Assembly: GCA_035610365.1 (NCBI GenBank)
Contig: CM069435.1
Span: 85,097,389 to 85,161,388 of the forward strand
Source: Aquatica leii
Lineage: Eukaryota > Arthropoda > Insecta > Coleoptera > Lampyridae
Direction of reading: 5' to 3'
Length of the DNA: 64,000 nt
This document shows, piece after piece, positions 11,630-21,798 of the stretch (its first letter is position 1; every line of letters begins with the position of its first letter). Below the pieces are notes generated by a model. That model saw nothing but the letters and a program-made list of their open reading frames with translations. It was not told the DNA's origin and ran no database searches. Made by a program: the position numbers and the translations under genes.

Positions 11630-12335
11630 TGTAGCGTTACAAAATACATGATGATGTTTTACTCTATTGAAACGTACGAGAAATTATTTTCAAGTCCGAG
11701 AACTTTCGCGAGGTTTTTGTACAATTCCAGAACGTTCACCAAAGGATGTGGAACATTCGCGAACGTTTGCCAAAATGTATAAATGCGGTGCAAACAAATC
11801 ATAGGGGAGTTATTCCAGTAATGTGAAGACGGCAGTGTTAAGAAGATTATTCAAGTCTAAATGAATAAGTAATTAACGCGTGTGTTCGAGATAAATATAC
11901 GGAGTATAAGCTTGTACGTGACTCTAAAGTAAACAATAAGTGTTAAACTAAAATTATCCGCGGACTTTATCTTCGTGTAAATGATAGTGCGATATAAATT
12001 AGTGAGGTTGTTGCAGTTAGAGAATGGTTTTGCAAACGGCCGAAAGTATTATCAATCGGGTATTTATAGATTTGTCAACGAATACCACTGGTGCCTTACT
12101 ATTAATGGAGATTTATTTTGAATTTGTTAAGCAAAAAATGTCTAAATGTCTAAAGAATGTGTAGCAAAGAATATCAAATGTCATACAACAAAAACCTAAT
12201 CTATCAAACTTTGAATCCACACGTGATTACATTGTATTTTGTCAGAACAACTAGAAAAAGTAATAAATTCCATCCCTAAAAGTTTTGAAATCAAAAACAA
12301 AAATTTTCCAGTCAAATCTTAGAATTAGCTTAAAT
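11630..12335 (+). mobile_element. 5' remnant of an LTR retrotransposon (promoter/LTR region plus broken gag)
   Basis: Heat-shock-type elements (11700-11768) precede a TATAAAT box (11778-11784) and an untranslated leader, followed by ATG at 12024. That frame gives MVLQTAESIINRVF... and stops at TAG 12162-12164. The same frame then continues QRISNVIQQKPNLSNFES and stops again, after which a shifted frame reads QLEKVINSIPKSFEIKNKNF. The pattern suggests a decayed gag N-terminus behind an LTR-like promoter. LTR edges, primer-binding site and a second LTR were not found, so it could instead be a heat-inducible host transcript. The downstream part is replaced by the mariner insertion. Confidence 0.4.
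11700..11784 (+). promoter_or_regulatory. Cluster of heat-shock elements followed by a TATA box
   Basis: HSE units (alternating nGAAn/nTTCn): GAACTTTCGCGAG at 11700-11712 (third unit imperfect), TTCCAGAACGTTC at 11725-11737 (three perfect units), and GAACATTCGCGAACGTTT at 11751-11768 (three perfect units plus a near-match). TATAAAT follows at 11778-11784. Spacing of the HSEs to the TATA box resembles heat-shock promoters, but no heat-shock protein ORF follows. Confidence 0.65.
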
Positions 12336-12411
12336 TAAAATAATATGTTGTGCAAGGTGTGTTAATTTACTTTGTTTAATTTTTGGGGTTTTATTAAAAA
12401 CAAAAAATATA

Positions 12412-12769
12412 CAGTGTGTCCGAAAAGTATGGAATATATTATACAGGTCGATAAATATGCACTTTACACGAAAAAGTTGTAAATAAAAGTTGTTTATCAC
12501 TTAGTTATCTACCACCTGGGAGATATCAATTTAAATTTTTGCTGTAAACAAAATCGCAACGAATAACACTTACATTTTTTTAAATGGCAAGGCACGTTTT
12601 TATTATACTCATTTGATAGAGTCTTTTTTTCTCTTTTCAAGCATATGAAACTTGAAAACCTTTACATGAAAAAATTTTCAAGAAAAACAAGGACATGTCT
12701 AACAAATTTGTTTTACTGAGCAGTATTAATCAGGTACGTAATATGTAGCATTGAAACAATTGAATGCAC
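12412..12769. repeat. Left terminal inverted repeat of the mariner element
   Basis: Reverse-complement match to 13947-14305 over its whole length, from CAGTGTGTCC inward to CAATTGAATGCAC. Confidence 0.9.
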
Positions 12770-12812
12770 TTTAGAACACTGTCACACTTTGCTATTTGTT
12801 AGTGCTTGAAAT

Positions 12813-13875
12813 ATGGTTCAATTATCTGAGAAACATAGAATTGAAATTTTAATGATTCTGGGATATGGAGATAGAAGAAGAACCCAAGACGAAGTATGTA
12901 ATTTATTTAATAACTTGCATCCAGAATTAAACATTTCGCAGTCCACGGTAAGCAAAATTTGGCGAAAATTTCAAGAGACAGGTTCGGTGAAAGATGCGAG
13001 TAGAACTGGTAGACCTTTGTCATTAAGTAATGTGGAACGAGAAAATGTCTTCTTGTCTGTTGAGGAAAATCCACAAAATTCTGTTCGGCAAATTGCTAGA
13101 GACCATAATTTGAATAAATCGGCTGTACATGACGTTTTAAAAAAAAAATTCATCCTTATAAAGCTTGTGTAGTTCAAGAATTATTTGAAGACGATTTGGA
13201 CAGAAGGCTGGAGTTTTGTGAAACAATAACAAACAAACTTGAACGAGATGCACATTTTCATAAAAATATCCTTTTTACTGATGAGGCCACGTTTTGTTTA
13301 AACGGCACAATTAACAAACAAAACACACGTTACTGATCTTCACAAAATCTTCACTGGTATCTAGAAGGACACACCCAATACCAGCAGAAAGTCAACGTCT
13401 GGATAGGAATGATTGGAAGTCAAATTTTGGGGCCATATTTTTTTGAAGGTAGTTTAACGGCGAATATTTATCTCGATTTCTTAAGATTTGAGCTAGTTCC
13501 TGTTTTGGCCGAGTTATTTCTACATGAAGTAGATCCAGATATACCTCATAACAAAATATGGCTTCAACAAGACGGGGCACTTCCACATTTTGGAATTAAT
13601 GTCCGCCACTTTCTTAATAATACTTTTCAAAATACATGGATAGGCAGAAGAGGTACGATAGAATGGCCTGCTCGCTCCCGGATTTAAGTCCACTAGATTT
13701 TTTTCTTTGGGGCGATATTAAAAGCAAAACTTATGTTGAAGATTTGAAAAATCGCATTAGAGTTGAGATAAGAGCTATAACTCGAGACATGATTTCAAAA
13801 GCAATCGATGGTTTTAAAAATCGAATTTACCACTGTCAAATTATGAATGGTTTACATTTTGAACATTTATTGTAA
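12813..13875 (+). pseudogene. mariner transposase, DUF4817 + HTH + DDE type, frameshifted
   Basis: Starts ATGGTTCAATTATCTGAG at 12813. Residues 1-110 hold the paired helix-turn-helix DNA-binding part (EILMILGYGDRRRTQDEV, STVSKIWRKFQETG, GRPLSL, SVRQIARDHNLNKSAVHDVLKK). A run of A at 13139-13148 shifts the frame. The next frame has ELFEDDLDRRLEFCE, FTDEATFCLNG (first Asp), a TGA at 13334-13336 where family members have Trp, then NVWIGMIGSQILGPYFFEG, WLQQDGALPHF (second Asp) and IGRRGTIEWPARS. A second frameshift near 13672 leads to LPDLSPLDFFLWGDIK (third acidic residue) and a stop at 13873-13875. At least two frameshifts and one nonsense change make it inactive, although the terminal repeats are preserved and could be used in trans. 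Confidence 0.9.
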
Positions 13876-13946
13876 GTTTAGTTTAAATACATTTTTTTGT
13901 TATAACAATTTTATGTAAAGATATTTAAAGTTTAATATTTGCTATT

Positions 13947-14305
13947 GTGCATTCAATTGTTTCAATACTACATATTACGTACCTGATTAATACTGCTCAG
14001 TAAAATACATTTGTTAGACATGTCCTTGTTTTTCTTGAAAATTTTTTGATGTAAAGGTATTCAAGTTTCATATGGTTGAAAAGAGAAAAAAAGACTCTAT
14101 CAAATGAGTATAATAAAGACGTGCCTTGCCATTTAAAAAAAATGTAAGTGTTATTCGTTGCGATTTTGTTTACAGCAAAAATTTAAATTGATATCTTCCA
14201 GGTGGTAGATAACTAAGTGATAAACAACTTTTATTTACAACTTTTTCGTGTAAAGTGCATATTTATCGACCTGTATAATATATTCCATACTTTTCGGACA
14301 CACTG
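13947..14305. repeat. Right terminal inverted repeat of the mariner element
   Basis: Partner of 12412-12769, ending GGACACACTG then TA. Confidence 0.9.
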
Positions 14306-14307
14306 TA

Positions 14308-14780
14308 TATATTGTGATTACGTGTTGGTTTGACAGAAAAGTAGATGGTTGAAAGCAATTTTCGCCAGAAGTGCATTAAACTTCGGTTTTTGTTTTTATT
14401 GATAATTGATGCTGTAGCATTACGTAAATTGTGCGATATAAACAAAATTAAAAGCGTTGTTTCATAACTTAAAAGCTACTATCGTTTATTGAACTTTTTT
14501 TTAAATTCAATTGCGTACTTTCTGGTGGTATTAAGAAGCTTGAAAAAAAAAACAAGCATGACGTGCAAAGAAACATTGTAAAATTATGTTATACCTACCA
14601 TTTACACTTTTTAGATTTGTCAATGATTTTATTTTATATTTTTATAATATTTTGTCGAACAAAACACTTATGCAACGTAAGAACATTTATATTTGGGACA
14701 CTTTTTGATTGGTGTAAAATAGATTATATCCGATTATATCAATATGTTTATTCTTGTTTGTCAATAAAAATTGCGTATTT
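14308..14780. other. No supported gene; upstream flank of the PGRP promoter
   Basis: AT-rich. A 74-codon plus frame (14563-14787) is unsupported. Confidence 0.35.
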
Positions 14781-14789
14781 GACCTGAGC

Positions 14790-14980
14790 GATAAAAAACT
14801 TGTTTCTCGTGAGAATTAAAATGCTAATTTAATGTGTTTAATACTACGTAATATTCGATAATGATGATTGGATATGACATTTAGCCGTTTCCCCTTTATA
14901 AAGGGGATTCCGTCACTAGTATTGCTAATGTACAAAATTCGTGGAATATATAAAGCTTATAATAGTGGTTAGTCGAACAG
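14790..14980 (+). promoter_or_regulatory. Promoter of the PGRP gene: GATA sites, kappaB-like palindrome, TATA box
   Basis: Upstream of the ATG at 15001: GATAA at 14790-14794 and 14857-14861; CCCCTTTATAAAGGGG, a perfect 16-bp palindrome, at 14891-14906; GGGGATTCC on the plus strand at 14903-14911 and GGGGAAACGG on the minus strand at 14885-14894, both resembling NF-kappaB (Relish/Dorsal) sites; TATATAAA at 14947-14954; and an AACAGTTT initiator-like sequence about 30 bp on, giving a predicted start near 14979. GATA plus kappaB sites are known together in insect immune promoters. The match is by eye, and the core promoter call is stronger than the kappaB call. Confidence 0.6.
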
Positions 14981-15000
14981 TTTATAACAAAATTTACAAA

Positions 15001-15043
15001 ATGGTAGAAGTTGGATATTGCAAGTGTCAGTGCCACAGACAAT
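15001..15043 (+). CDS. PGRP gene, first coding exon (cytoplasmic N-terminus)
   Basis: ATG in a good insect context (ACAAAATGG) about 20 bp after the predicted transcription start. It encodes MVEVGYCKCQCHRQ plus the first base of the next codon, then a strong donor (AAT|GTGAGT, 15044-15049); read unspliced, the frame stops at 15049-15051. Splicing to the acceptor at 21798 completes the split codon as TCT (Ser) and continues in frame into exon 2. The CKCQC cluster would be cytoplasmic in a type-II membrane protein and could be palmitoylated or bind metal; that is inference. The exon was chosen because promoter, start, donor and phase all agree. Confidence is limited by its short length and the 6.75-kb intron. 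Confidence 0.65.
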
Positions 15044-15051
15044 GTGAGTAA

Positions 15052-15795
15052 TTGTTTTTTAAATTTTTTTTTGACCTATAGTAAACCTATTTAAAATGAA
15101 AGTCGATTTTTTTAAAAAAAAATTAAAAATACATTTTTTTAAAGTGAGAGAAAATCGAAACAAAATTTGTTTTTTTAATTGAAAAATAAACAGGTTTTTA
15201 TACACGTGTATTCTATTGAAAACTACTGATTATTAAAAATAAACTTGACAAACAAAAATTATAGCAATTTTCCAAATAACGTTTTTTATTATTTTTTAAG
15301 ATTTTATTTTTAAAACGCTGCTTGAACAAACGATTTTGATGTTAAAAATAATAACGATTGTGTAGTATTCTAGTTATACTGCATTGGATTATTATGGATT
15401 TAGAATGTTTCTTTGTATGATTTCTAGGTCTATTCTAATTCTTCGTTTATCTTGTCAAGGTTATTGGTAGCAATGGTCTAAAAAACTAACATATTTTTCG
15501 TTGAGTCGAAGGCAGTATGTGTAAGTTTTGAATAGTTTTTTTTTGTATTAGCTTTCTGGATATGTGTATGTTGTTGTTTGTTTATCTATCCTATCATGTC
15601 ATCATGTCTTGAATAGTAAATGGTGACGTAAAAATAAAATATAAATAAAACATTTTGTTGAGGAAGTATTTATAGAAGTTAACTTTTCTTTTAAAATACA
15701 AAAAAATGCTTTTTAATGACTTGGATGTACCTGATGGGAAATTTCGACGCGTACTAATTTCTAGTCGGTTTCTTTTTTTGTGATGAGGCTCATAA
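15052..15795 (+). other. PGRP intron 1, proximal part
   Basis: AT-rich sequence with many A/T runs between the exon-1 donor and the Copia element. No alternative exon was identified with confidence. Confidence 0.4.
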
Positions 15796-15976
15796 TGTTG
15801 AAATATATTTGAAAGTGTAAACGCGCCTTTATTATTTCTTGTTTAAAGTATTTTAACTATTAAGAATAAATGTATAACTAATGATATAACCTAAGATTAA
15901 GTTCGCGTGTTATGCTATTCCTGCGTTTGTATTTTCTAATACTAATAAAACTACCTACAACATTTCATAAACAACA
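15796..15976 (+). repeat. Left LTR of the Copia element
   Basis: TGTTGAAATATA...AAACAACA, about 181 bp. Its first 84 bp match 19658-19741. Confidence 0.8.
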
Positions 15977-16053
15977 GGTTATGGAACCAGGCCTATGCTA
16001 AACCTAAACCAATTCTCAAGTCGCGTTTTAAGTTCGTTTTTCGAATCACTAAA

Positions 16054-16790
16054 ATGTCGAGTTATTAGCTACCTCCGATTGAAAAACTAAAAGGTCGCGA
16101 AAACTACGATACTTGGAAATTCTCCGTTCAAACATATCTTGAACATGAAGAGTTATGGGATGCTGTGTTAGGTACCGAAACAGATACAAAGAAAATCACA
16201 AAGGCACGGTCCGAGATTATTTTGTAAGTTGACCCCTTAAATTACATGCACGTTCAGTCAGCAAAAACTGAAAAAAACGCGTGGGACAACTTAGCAAGTG
16301 CTTTTGAGCACGCAGGATTAACTAGACATGTTGGACTTTTGCGAGTTTTGATAACTATTACACTTGAAAACAGTAGCGCCGTTAAAGAATTTGTGAATAA
16401 AATAATCACAACTGCACATAAACTCTCAAATATTGGGTTAAAAGTCAGTGATGAGTGGGTAGGCACTATACTTTTAGCAGGTTTACCAGAAAGTTACAAG
16501 CCAATGATAACGGGTATTGAAAGCTCTGGCATTCCAGTCACTGCGGGTTCTATAAAACCAAGCTCCTGCAAGACATTTCTGTGGTCGCGAATGAAACTGA
16601 CCAAAAATCTGTTGCCTTATATGGTACCAGTGGTTCAGATGAAAATAGACAGTTTTCAAACAATCGTTATAGAAAGTCGAAAGGTGTTTGATGGTATCAG
16701 TGTAATAAATATGGTCATTTTGCAAGTAATTGTGACAAAAAGAAAAGCAGTTCTAGGAACTTGCTTTATTTTTTGCATTTGCAATGTATG
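16054..16790 (+). pseudogene. Copia gag remnant
   Basis: Starts ATGTCGAGTTATTAG: a stop already at codon 5 (16066-16068) and another at 16225-16227. The frame carries PPIEKLKGRENYDTWKFSVQ, YLEHEELWDAV, KNAWDNLASAFEHAGLTR and VSDEWVGTILLAGLPESY, typical of Copia Gag (UBN2-like). A frameshift lies near 16556. Downstream the zinc knuckle reads WYQCNKYGHFASNC at 16695-16736: the first Cys of CX2CX4HX4C is Trp (TGG), a missense hit on the knuckle. Confidence 0.88.
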
Positions 16791-19617
16791 AAAAAGATGA
16801 CATGGTATGGTATTTAGACTCTGGCTGTTCCGCACACATGGTGGGAAGTAAAAATATGCTCCAAGATGAAAGAAAATCTACCAAAATAACCATCCCTACT
16901 GCCAATAATGAAGAAATATCTACAAACACTCTTAGTAATGTAACCTTGTCGTTGTCAGTAAATAAGAAAACATTTCAAGTCCAAGTAAGTGATATCTATT
17001 TTGTTCCTGAGTTGAATATCAGTTTATTGTCAATAAGTCAAATTGTCAAGAAGAGAAACACTGCGTTGTTTGACTCTGTTGGTGCAAAAATTTGTAATTC
17101 ATCGGGCCAACTGATCGCAACTGCAACCTTTAATAATAATCTGTTTCAAATACATACCCCATCAACCACATCTTATGGTTCAGCGATGCTAAGTGTCTCT
17201 TCTAAAAAACAATTTAATTTGTGGCCTAGACGATTGGCACATGTTAATTCGACTAGTCTCAATAAGCTTAAGAATGGAGTTGTTTATGGTATTGACTTTT
17301 TTTATTACTTTCTCGTCAAATTTTATTTACGAAGTTTAAAGAAAGTGAATCGTCATCGTCAAGAGTACTTGAGTTGGTACATTCAGATCTTTGCGGACCG
17401 GTGCAGGAAAATTCACTATCTGGTTCTCGCTATGTACTTACTTTTCTCGATGACTACAGTCACCAAGCTTTTGTTCATTTTCTAAAAAGTAAAGACAAAG
17501 TTTTTGAATACTTTAAGATCTTCAAAAATTTTACACAAGCACAAACAGACGAGAAGATAAAAATCTTTAGAACATACAATGGTTACAACCCTACGTTGCT
17601 GAATAGAATGGAAAAGCTGAGAGGCTCAATCGTTCAGTTATGAAAAAGGCTCGTTGTTTATTAATTGGGACAGGGTTGCCGAATGTGTTTTGGGCTGAAG
17701 CAGTCTATACATCAGTCTACATACTCAATCGTTTACCAAGTAGGTGTATAAAAAAGACTTCTGAAGAATTGTGGAGTGGTAACAAACCAACAGTGAAGCA
17801 TACCAATATTTTTTTTATGTAAAGGTTTTTACATATTCCTGCCCAGAAACTGGAAAAATTAGATGCCAAAGCAACTCCGTGTATCTTCGTAGGTTAGAGT
17901 TTAGAATCTAAGGCGTACCGATTGTACGATCCAGAGAAGAATTCTGTATTCCTATCCAGAGACGGTCAGTTAATCGAAAATGAAAAGGCTTCCTTATAGA
18001 AGAAAATTCTATTACAAATGATTCAAATTTTTCTAAAGAATATGCTGAACCAGATTTTTCAGAAAAGGAAGGGGAAGAAGTTGATCCCGATTTTGTGCCT
18101 CCGGTAACGGCACCAGAACCTCGAGAAGCATTATCTTCTCGTCTAAGACCTCAAAATACCAGAAAAGTACCTGAAAGTTTAAAAGACTTTGTTACATATT
18201 CTGCAGTAATTAACGAAGATCCACTTACCGTAGAGGAAACTGTCAGTGGTTCGAATGGAATTTTATGGCTCGAGGCGATGCATAACGAATATGATGGTAT
18301 CATAGAAAATGACACTTGGGACCTAGTTGACTTACTACCAGGTAAAAAGCCACTTCAATGTAAGTAGGTATTCAAAACAAAAATCAAAGCAGGACGTTCT
18401 CAATACAAAACAAGATTGGTTATTAAAGGTTGTGGAGAATAAAACGGTATCTATTTTGAAGAAACATATTCTCCAGTTGTTCGATACACTTCGATAAGAT
18501 ATTTACTTGCATTTGCTGCAGAACATAATATTGATATTGACCAGCTAGATGCAGTTATAGCCTTTTTACAAGGTGATCTGAGTGATGATTTCTCCAAAAC
18601 AGTTCAATCATACCAATAAAATCTGTCGATTAAAAAAATCTTTATATGGATTAAAACAAGCAAGCCGAATCAAAGATTAGATTTTTTACAGTCAAAAGCC
18701 GATTCGTGAATTTATTACAAAATTACAGAGAAGCTCAATGGCAATATACATACGTAGATGATATGATCCTATTGTCAAATAATCAAGTAGCCAAAGATAA
18801 TTGCAATTGATGAATAATTTTAAAAAGAAGTACATTGGTGAAGCCAATTCGATTCTTGGATTTAAAATAACAAGAGACAGATCCAAAAAGGAAATTTAGA
18901 TTAATCAACGTTCTTACATAGAACAAGTTTTAAATAGATTCAACATGAGTAACTGTAATCCTGTGGATACTCCATTGTGTGCAGGTGTAAAATTTTCAAA
19001 AGAATAATCTCCAGTAGCTTTGGAACAAAAGAAGAAGATAGAAGATATTCCATATCAAAAGGCAGTTGGAAGTCTACTGTTTGCCACGGAAATGTCGCGA
19101 CCAGATATACGCTATGCCGTGAGTTGCGTTAGTCGTTTTAATCAGAACCATGGACTTACACATTGGGCAGCTGTCAAACGTATCCTAAGGTATTTAAAGG
19201 CCATTGATTATACAGGGTCAGATATAATAGGATATCGTGACACTGATTGGCCAGCGACCAAAATGATCGACGTTCAGTCACTGGCTATATCTATTTTAAT
19301 AACGGCTCGCCTATTTCTTGAAATAGCAAGAAACAACCCACAGTTGCCTTATCATCGACCGAAGCCGAGTACATGGCTATGTCGGCAGCAACACAAGAAG
19401 CTTTAGGCTTCGTGGATTGAGTAAAGAGTTGTGTACTAACTCCGATCCGATACTGTTACATGTGGACAATCAAGGTGCACAAAATTTACCGCTAAATGGT
19501 GCTTATCAAGCTCGCACCAAACATATCGATGTGCACCATTATTTTTTAAAAGAAAATGTGATCAGTGGACAATTGTATTTAAAACATGTGTCGACGAAAG
19601 GCATGATGAATTTTTAA
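16784..19617 (+). pseudogene. Copia pol remnant (protease, integrase, reverse transcriptase, RNase H)
   Basis: Protease active site WYLDSGCSAHM near 16808; gag-pre-integrase segment FNLWPRRLAHVNS near 17215; integrase core VHSDLCGPVQ and FLDDYSHQAFVHFLKSKD at 17374-17500; SVYILNRLPS at 17710; RT start NDTWDLVDLLPG near 18310 and QLDAVIAFLQGDL near 18540; catalytic YVDDMILLSN at 18751; PDIRYAVSCVSRFNQN and KRILRYLK at 19100-19200; RNase H blocks LHVDNQGA and TKHIDVHHYFLKENV at 19460-19560. Several in-frame stops and internal deletions mean that it is inactive. Confidence 0.9.
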
Positions 19618-19657
19618 ATTGTATTAAAAATCAGGGAATTGTTTCAAATAGGGAGGG

Positions 19658-19741
19658 CGTTGAAATATATTTGAAAGTGTAAACGCGCTTTTATTTTTTC
19701 TTGTTTAGAGTATTTTAACTACTAAGATAAAATATATAACT
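19658..19741 (+). repeat. Right LTR of the Copia element, truncated
   Basis: Matches the first 84 bp of the left LTR and breaks off at TATAACT, where a CAGTGGCGG hAT end begins. Confidence 0.8.
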
Positions 19742-20626
19742 CAGTGGCGGCTGGTGGCCAATCATACCAGAGGGTCATTTTTAAAATATTCAAAAAAACA
19801 CAAAACTATCACAAAAAGTTAAAAAAAACTCTTTTGTATTAAATCGATTTATATTTAAGATCTATTCATCTATCTTTACAATTAGCAAAATGATCGATCG
19901 AATTTTTCATGTGATCCGCAGATAAAGAGTGCTTTTTCACTTTTCTTTTAAATGTTTTAAATCAACACCATTTTTACACCATAATAAATCGTGTGAAAAT
20001 AGTAAACATACAAAACAGTAAAATCTATTAGTTTCTTCACATCTACAAATTTGATAAATCATATATAGATTCTTTGTACTACCTTCATTATGAAACAAAA
20101 ACGGTATTATTTAAATAAACACAATTTTTTCCTTTTAACTTGTAAAAGTGATTGACATTCGTTACAAACGGATATTATCAAACAACTAAAAAATCGAGTG
20201 CAAAGTTTGTCGTATGTGATAGAAAATGTGCATTGCAGCATCTTTGTTTTGCAAATAGGTGTTGCGGAGATAATAATAAATGACGTAAGCATTCAGTGAG
20301 TACGTGAAATGGGACCCGGCTGACAACCGCAGAAAGCATTTAGTTGTCTTTTTTTAATTCGCATAAAATTGTATTATGCCCGTTTCACTCTTGACTACAA
20401 TACTATCATTTACGATTCGGCTTCAGCTACATTATATAATACACACGGACTACAAAACACAACAGCCTCGGGTAAATTCGTAAGTTTTCGCACCTGTTGC
20501 GCTTACAATGAAAATTGAAATTCAAACTGATAATTTGATTTCAACGCGAATTTTCTGAAATTTTAAAGTAAATAAAATACATTTTTTATTTATTTTGGAG
20601 GGTCATTGCCCAAATGACCTAATAGA
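19742..20626 (-). mobile_element. hAT-type transposon fragment with TTF-type zinc finger
   Basis: The left edge CAGTGGCGGCTGGTGGCC abuts the truncated Copia LTR and resembles a hAT terminus (CAGTG). On the minus strand at about 19870-20050 a frame reads CRCEETNRFYCFVCLLFSHD, GVDLKHLKEK, one stop, then KKHSLSADHMKNSI, which fits the C..C..H..H TTF zinc finger at the N-terminus of DUF4371-type hAT transposases. The catalytic domain is missing, so it is an internally deleted copy. The right edge near 20626 (GGTCATTTGGGCAATGACCC on the minus strand) is less certain. Confidence 0.6.
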
Positions 20627-21798
20627 GAAATATCCATTCTTTTCATTTCTTTTCTGTATACTTTATCATATCTCCTTGAATCTTACCTTGTTCACTTGCT
20701 ATTCCTAACGTTAGTTTCGTCTGATTTTTTTTTGTTTGTCTCTTTTGGTGTTTTTTTTAGCTATCAACTCTGTGATCTTTTTCGCTTTATTAAATTTTTT
20801 GAAAAAGTATCAATTTGGATTTTCATAAACAACAAACAGACAGAAATGACTCAAGTTCAATAATTATTTCAGTTTGCATGACCATTTTAGGATTAAAATC
20901 TAAAGAAACATAACTTATATAAAGCGTAAGCTAAGAAAAACGGTATTATTTTTTTTTGAACCTCAATGACTTATAATTGACACTAAAATCATGAACATCT
21001 AAAAACTGAGGAAACAGTGAACGATTCCAAAGGAGCGAAAAGAATCTCAACAAACAGAAGTATCTATACTTACAATTTGAAACTTGAAAGGAATGATCCT
21101 TTTTATCTTTTTTTTAAATAATTGATTTGAAAAAGTTGATTCTCGAAAAGTAGAGGAAGAAGTTACAATGAGGTGTGGATCAATTATGTATTTAGATGAT
21201 TAATCGAAATAAAAAATATGAAATTGAGAGGTTATAAGATAAAAACTTACAATAAGAAGTTTAGGAAAATGTTTACTTAAATAATAGAGACGGTAAATAT
21301 TTTTTTTGTTACTCGTCAAGTGGCCGCGAACAACACTATAATTCCTAGTTTTGTCCTGAAATATTTCATATAGAAAAAATTGCACCTGCACGAACTAATT
21401 TTAGTTCAAGAAGTATATTTTACGCCACATTATCATTCTTAACAAACTGTAGAATAGAAATAAGAAAGAAATTTATTTTTTACTTTACTAACTTTTTCAT
21501 ACACTTAGTATTGAAAATGACGAAGATGCGGTTGTGGCACATAGTTTTTTTCTCTCTGTTTTTAGTAGAAAACGCTGTTATATAGTTACTGTCCAGATTT
21601 GGTAACCGATTTTTTTTTCTACAATTTTATGATTTTATATACTAAAAAATATTATCTACAGGATGTGGCGTATAAATACATGTTGATTTGTCGCTCTTTT
21701 ATTACGTTTTTTTACATAAACTACATTTAATAGCGTAATTTCTTTAAATAAGTGTAATTAACGATGTTCTTATTGGTAACACGTATTTTTACTTTCAG
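20627..21798 (+). other. PGRP intron 1, distal part
   Basis: AT-rich. A minus-strand 63-codon frame (21200-21391) is unsupported. No exon was recognised before the acceptor at 21788-21798. Confidence 0.4.

Larger units (their letters stand above)
12412..14305 (+). mobile_element. Full-length mariner-type DNA transposon with about 358-bp terminal inverted repeats
   Basis: A 1,894-bp element bounded by CAGTGTGTCCGAAAAGTATG and its reverse complement, flanked by TA on both sides (12410-12411, 14306-14307). The inverted repeats are unusually long (12412-12769 and 13947-14305) and differ at only scattered positions, so both ends are intact. The single internal gene is a dead transposase (12813-13875). 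It is inserted beside the LTR-element remnant. Confidence 0.92.
15796..19741 (+). mobile_element. Copia-type LTR retrotransposon, decayed, inside PGRP intron 1
   Basis: Left LTR 15796-15976 begins TGTTGAAATATATTTG. The same sequence recurs at 19658 with TG changed to CG, after a polypurine tract (AGGGAGGG, 19650-19657). GGTTATGGAACCAGG follows the left LTR as the primer-binding region. Between them gag, protease, integrase, reverse transcriptase (YVDD) and RNase H occur in Copia order on the plus strand, the sense direction of the PGRP gene. The element is shorter than a typical 5-kb Copia because of internal deletions, and it has many stops and frameshifts. Confidence 0.92.

Noticed and set aside
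11700..12164. Heat-shock protein gene
   Set aside because: The HSE/TATA promoter is good, but the following 46-codon frame and its continuation resemble retroelement gag, and no Hsp70 or small-Hsp sequence occurs downstream.
21520..21590. Short frame MTKMRLWHIVFFSLFLVENA resembling a signal peptide, a candidate alternative first exon for the second PGRP
   Set aside because: No strong donor in the required phase 1 follows before the stop; hydrophobic short frames are common in AT-rich DNA.
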